The notes under the pieces are model-generated. The model had not been told where the DNA came from. It did not search any database and saw only the letters and a list, made by a program, of their open reading frames with translations. This document shows, piece after piece, positions 61,475 to 64,000 of a DNA stretch of 64,000 nucleotides. This stretch comes from Actinomadura_E scrupuli (lineage in GTDB: Bacteria; Actinomycetota; Actinomycetes; Streptosporangiales; Streptosporangiaceae). Location: positions 124,001 to 188,000 of the forward strand of contig NZ_JBPCCU010000001.1 of the NCBI RefSeq assembly GCF_050971785.1, given 5' to 3'. Every line of letters starts with the position of its first letter. The first letter of the stretch is position 1. The translations under genes and the position numbers were made by a program.

Positions 61475-62617
61475 TCAGCCGAGGGGGTCGGTGGTCCAGG
61501 TCGAGGGGTTCGGGGTGAAGACGGTGGTCCTCTTGTAGAGGGCGAGGAGGCCGCCGGAGGGCTTCAGCAGCTCGCCGGCCGGGGCGGTCGAGGAGTAGCA
61601 GAGGTCCAGGCCGTGTACGCCGTACACGCAGAGGCGTTCGCTGCCGAGCGCGGCCAGTGACTTCCGGTCCTTCCCTGTGGCCTTCTCCGGGCTCCGCTTG
61701 GAGTGCGCCGGGCCGGTGGAGGTGCCGACCTCGTGGAAGGCCGGGTGCCCGTCGATCGTGGTGTTGGGTGCGTCCCGTCCGAGCTTCAAGGGCCCCTCGG
61801 CCTGGCCGGGCAGGGAGACGAGGATCGACAGGCCGGGCGCGAAACCCACGGACGTCTGCCAGCCGCCACCGCCGCTCCGCGGGTTGGTGGAGATCGAGGC
61901 GTTCCCGGCCTTGAAGCCGGCCGGCAGCCCCTTGAGCTGGAAGGGGAACGCCTGCGGGGTGTCCTGGATCCTTATCGCGCGGGCGACCTGGTAGAGGACG
62001 GTCTTGAGGTCGGTGCCCGCCGGGGCCGCGTCGTACTCCAGCTCGCCCCACTGCTTCGGGCCGAACTGGATGCGCAGCCGCGCCTCGCCGGGCGCGGTCC
62101 CGGGGCCGGGCGGGGGCGGCTGCATCCAGTGGGCGGCGCGGCCGTTGACCCGCGGGGCCGTGATCGCCTTGGCGGGCACTCCACCCCGCATGTTGCCCAG
62201 GGCCGGCTCCGGTCCGGCCGGGAACAGCTGGAAGTAGAACTGGGTCCCGGTGGCCGCGCCTCCCTTTAGCGCGGCCATGGAGAAGACACCGTTCTCGTAG
62301 TTGGTCGTCACCGGCCCGTACCCGTGGGGAAGCCAGCCGAAGGACGCCCTCTGCACGTACGGATTGGGCCGGGCGGTGCTGGAGGACGAGCCCGCGATGT
62401 TGTCGCCGGTGGCCTTCTTGCCGCCCGGCAGTACGGCCACCGTGCCGAACACGACGGCGCCGACGGCGATGGCCGTTCCCGCGACGGTGCCCGCACGGCG
62501 CCATCGGATGATCCGGCGGCCCTTCGCCCGGGCGGCCTCCACCGAGGCGTTCACCGGGTGCGGCTGGTCGGTGAGCCGGTGCAGCCTGGTCCGCAGGTCG
62601 GTCTCTTCCACGCTCAT
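61475..62617 (-). CDS. Membrane protein coupled to SigE-family sigma factor (putative anti-sigma)
   Basis: 380 residues. A cytoplasmic N-terminus of about 38 residues (ETDLRTRLHRLTDQPHPV) is followed by one helix (about 41-65) and a long exterior domain of no recognised family, Pro/Gly-rich with two cysteines near the end (RLCVYGVHGLDLCY). The ATG overlaps the stop of the sigma-factor gene (ATGA). That arrangement, with a short cytoplasmic head and an outer sensor, is typical of partners of SigE-family factors, so an anti-sigma role is inferred. Confidence 0.75.
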   Translation of the reverse strand: MSVEETDLRTRLHRLTDQPHPVNASVEAARAKGRRIIRWRRAGTVAGTAIAVGAVVFGTVAVLPGGKKATGDNIAGSSSSTARPNPYVQRASFGWLPHGYGPVTTNYENGVFSMAALKGGAATGTQFYFQLFPAGPEPALGNMRGGVPAKAITAPRVNGRAAHWMQPPPPGPGTAPGEARLRIQFGPKQWGELEYDAAPAGTDLKTVLYQVARAIRIQDTPQAFPFQLKGLPAGFKAGNASISTNPRSGGGGWQTSVGFAPGLSILVSLPGQAEGPLKLGRDAPNTTIDGHPAFHEVGTSTGPAHSKRSPEKATGKDRKSLAALGSERLCVYGVHGLDLCYSSTAPAGELLKPSGGLLALYKRTTVFTPNPSTWTTDPLG

Positions 62618-63114
62618 GACAGGTGTTCCTTCACAGATGACCGCCGCAGGTCGCTTCGGAGGGTCGCGAGGGCGCGCGCGGTCTGGCTTTTGATGGTTCC
62701 GGTGGAGCAGTTGAGGACGTCGGCGGTCTGCTCGACCGACAGGTCGCAGTAGAAGCGCAGCACGACGGCGGCGCGCTGGCGTGGTGGCAGGGCGGCCAGC
62801 GCGGCACGGAGATCCAGGGTCATGTCCGGGTCGGCCGTGACGGCGGGAGTGTCGGGCAGCTGCCGGAGCGAGGTGACCCGTTTACGCCAGCCGGTGCGCT
62901 GCTCGGCGAGGAACACCCGGACCAGGATGGTCCGGGTGTAGCCGTCGAGGTTGTCGACGGCGGCGGCCCGCCGCCAGTTCACGTACAGCCGGGTGATGGC
63001 GACCTGCACGAGGTCGTCGGCCCGTGCCCAGTCCTGGCAGAGGAGGAAGGCGACCTTGTGCAGCCAGGTCAGCCGCGCGGTCACGTAGGCCGTGTACTTC
63101 TCATCAGGTGTCAC
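62614..63114 (-). CDS. SigE-family (ECF-type) RNA polymerase sigma factor
   Basis: 166 residues from GTG 63114 (GAGGA 9 bases upstream). Sigma region 2 (FLLCQDWARADDLVQVAITRLYVNW) and region 4 (LPPRQRAAVVLRFYCDLSVE, then TIKSQTARALATLR) are both present, with a short linker, as in the actinobacterial SigE family of small group IV factors (SigE-TIGR02983 type). The longer upstream frame is not needed. It is co-transcribed with the overlapping membrane-protein gene. Confidence 0.92.
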   Translation of the reverse strand: MTPDEKYTAYVTARLTWLHKVAFLLCQDWARADDLVQVAITRLYVNWRRAAAVDNLDGYTRTILVRVFLAEQRTGWRKRVTSLRQLPDTPAVTADPDMTLDLRAALAALPPRQRAAVVLRFYCDLSVEQTADVLNCSTGTIKSQTARALATLRSDLRRSSVKEHLS

Positions 63115-63147
63115 ACAGCCGTCCTCTCGTGGGGTTGCTCGACGCCT

Positions 63148-63176
63148 CTCTAATGCGGCCGGGGCAGGAAAAGGTT
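63148..63176 (-). promoter_or_regulatory. Possible autoregulated promoter of the sigma-factor gene
   Basis: On the minus strand AACCTT (63176-63171) and TTAGAG (63153-63148) are spaced by 17 bases, ending about 35 bases before the GTG. ECF-type factors commonly use an AAC-containing -35 and transcribe their own operon. A single site, so only suggestive. Confidence 0.3.
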
Positions 63177-63269
63177 GCCTCGGATGAGGATCCACGAGCT
63201 TCCTCGCCCGGACGACCCCAGAGAAAGGACGGCCCCAGAAGGGACGGCCCCAGGCCGGGTACGGCGTCG

Positions 63270-64000
63270 CTAGCCGGTTCGCCGAAGGGGCGGGGGAGTC
63301 CACTCGCCGCTGAGGGCGGACGGCTTCGGCCAGTAGCAGCGAAGGCAGACGTTGAAGGAGCCGGTGGGCGCGGGCAGCCAGTTCGCCTCGGGCCCGGCCT
63401 CGGGCGGGTCGTGCTGGACGAGGATGTCCAGGGATCCGTCCGGGTTGAGCTGCAGCGGGTCGCGGTCGCCCACGGCATAACGCCGGATCGGGTTCGCCAC
63501 GAAGAACTGCTTGTCGTCGTACATCGTCAGTGACCAGAACCCGTTCACCGGTGGCCGCTCGCCCGCGTCGAAGTGCAGCAGGTAGCGGTGCTCTCCGCTG
63601 AGGGGGGCGCCGGTCGCGTCGACGGTGGCACGGGGGTAGAGGGCGTCGGCGTCGAGATTCGCGCCCAGGCCGAGGGCGGCCACCAGGACCCGCTTGGCGT
63701 AGTCGGTGCCGTAGTCGCCCAGGTCGCGGTAGATGGTCCAGCCGTTGACGGAGTCGTCCGCGGCGTCGCCGACGATCCGCCGCAGCGCCGCCCGGCCGCC
63801 TTCGGGGGCCCTGTGGACGGCGTTGATCGACTCAGCGGTGCTGAGCGGGCCGGGCCCTCCGCCGGGGACGATGCCCAGCGTGCCGAAGCGTTCGAGTGCC
63901 GCGGCGTCGCCCGGGTGCGGCGGGTTGGCCACCATGAGCTGGTTGAGCCGGGTGAAGAACGTGATCCCGTCGAGGGCGGCGATCTGGTCGACGGGAGGTG
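63270..64000 (-). CDS. DUF1254/DUF1214-type protein (3' part)
   Basis: At least 242 residues; the frame is open to the window edge (PPVDQIAALDGITFFTRLNQ is still coding), so the N-terminus lies beyond. The C-terminal part has GFWSLTMYDDKQFFVANPI and NWLPAPTGSFNVCLRCYWPK, characteristic of the DUF1214 beta-sandwich domain that usually follows DUF1254. These proteins are often secreted and of unknown function. It lies upstream of the sigma-factor gene on the same strand with a 155-base gap. Confidence 0.88.
   Translation of the reverse strand, partial: PPVDQIAALDGITFFTRLNQLMVANPPHPGDAAALERFGTLGIVPGGGPGPLSTAESINAVHRAPEGGRAALRRIVGDAADDSVNGWTIYRDLGDYGTDYAKRVLVAALGLGANLDADALYPRATVDATGAPLSGEHRYLLHFDAGERPPVNGFWSLTMYDDKQFFVANPIRRYAVGDRDPLQLNPDGSLDILVQHDPPEAGPEANWLPAPTGSFNVCLRCYWPKPSALSGEWTPPPLRRTG

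Overview
The window is chromosomal DNA of a high-G+C actinobacterium, most likely a Streptosporangium/Nonomuraea-type member of the Streptosporangiales. This rests on the very high G+C content, frequent GTG starts, a BldC-type regulator, a menaquinone-based respiratory chain, a deazaflavin (F420)-type reductase, a TIGR03086/mycothiol-type protein and a SigE-family sigma factor. The genus is inferred, not proven.

Layout. (A) 1-6.5 kb: end of resB and all of ccsB (System II cytochrome c maturation), a PLDc_N-like membrane protein, a zinc metallopeptidase with a small partner, a BldC-like regulator, a threonine dehydratase-type PLP enzyme, a DUF4229 protein and menG. (B) 6.6-24.8 kb: an energy-metabolism block. 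It has a near-perfect Rex operator, the menaquinone reductase homologue menJ, the complete 14-gene nuoA-N complex I operon with mostly overlapping start/stop codons, and a long-chain polyprenyl diphosphate synthase. Quinone side-chain synthesis, ring methylation, side-chain reduction and the main quinone reductase therefore sit together. (C) 24.9-38.1 kb: accessory metabolism and transport. It contains RarD, a methyltransferase, MsrA, two drug-type MFS exporters each divergent from a regulator (ArsR-like and TetR), an ABC permease beside a remarkable hydrolase-ATPase fusion, a TIGR03086 protein, a degenerate SDR and a SecD-P1-like protein. (D) 38.2-53.7 kb: korAB (2-oxoacid:ferredoxin oxidoreductase) and a secreted/anchored protein, divergent from a second, incomplete complex I cluster (nuoA2 B2 C2 H2, then I2 J2 K2 L2 M2 N2). 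That cluster has no D, E, F or G and is interrupted by an opposite-strand helix-hairpin-helix gene. (E) 53.7-55.7 kb: htpX behind a candidate ECF promoter, a deazaflavin-dependent nitroreductase-like gene and a YajQ protein.

(F) 56.0-61.4 kb: an accessory, partly decayed region starting at a tRNA-Tyr(GUA) gene. It holds a frameshifted DnaB N-terminal-domain remnant, a possible winged-helix remnant, a 37-bp tandem repeat array, a 43-codon membrane-peptide ORF, two secreted proteins of unknown function, a protein with repeated 'ASHxEIMEA' modules and a 54-residue alanine-run protein followed by a strong terminator. (G) 61.5-64.0 kb: a SigE-family sigma factor with its translationally coupled membrane partner, and a DUF1254/DUF1214 protein running off the window.

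Working hypothesis for the main system: the Rex-controlled full complex I oxidises NADH. The second, NADH-module-less complex lies next to korAB and could take electrons from reduced ferredoxin into the same menaquinone pool. Several convergent gene pairs are separated by long, perfect palindromes; two of these, 13 kb apart, share the same 16-bp core.
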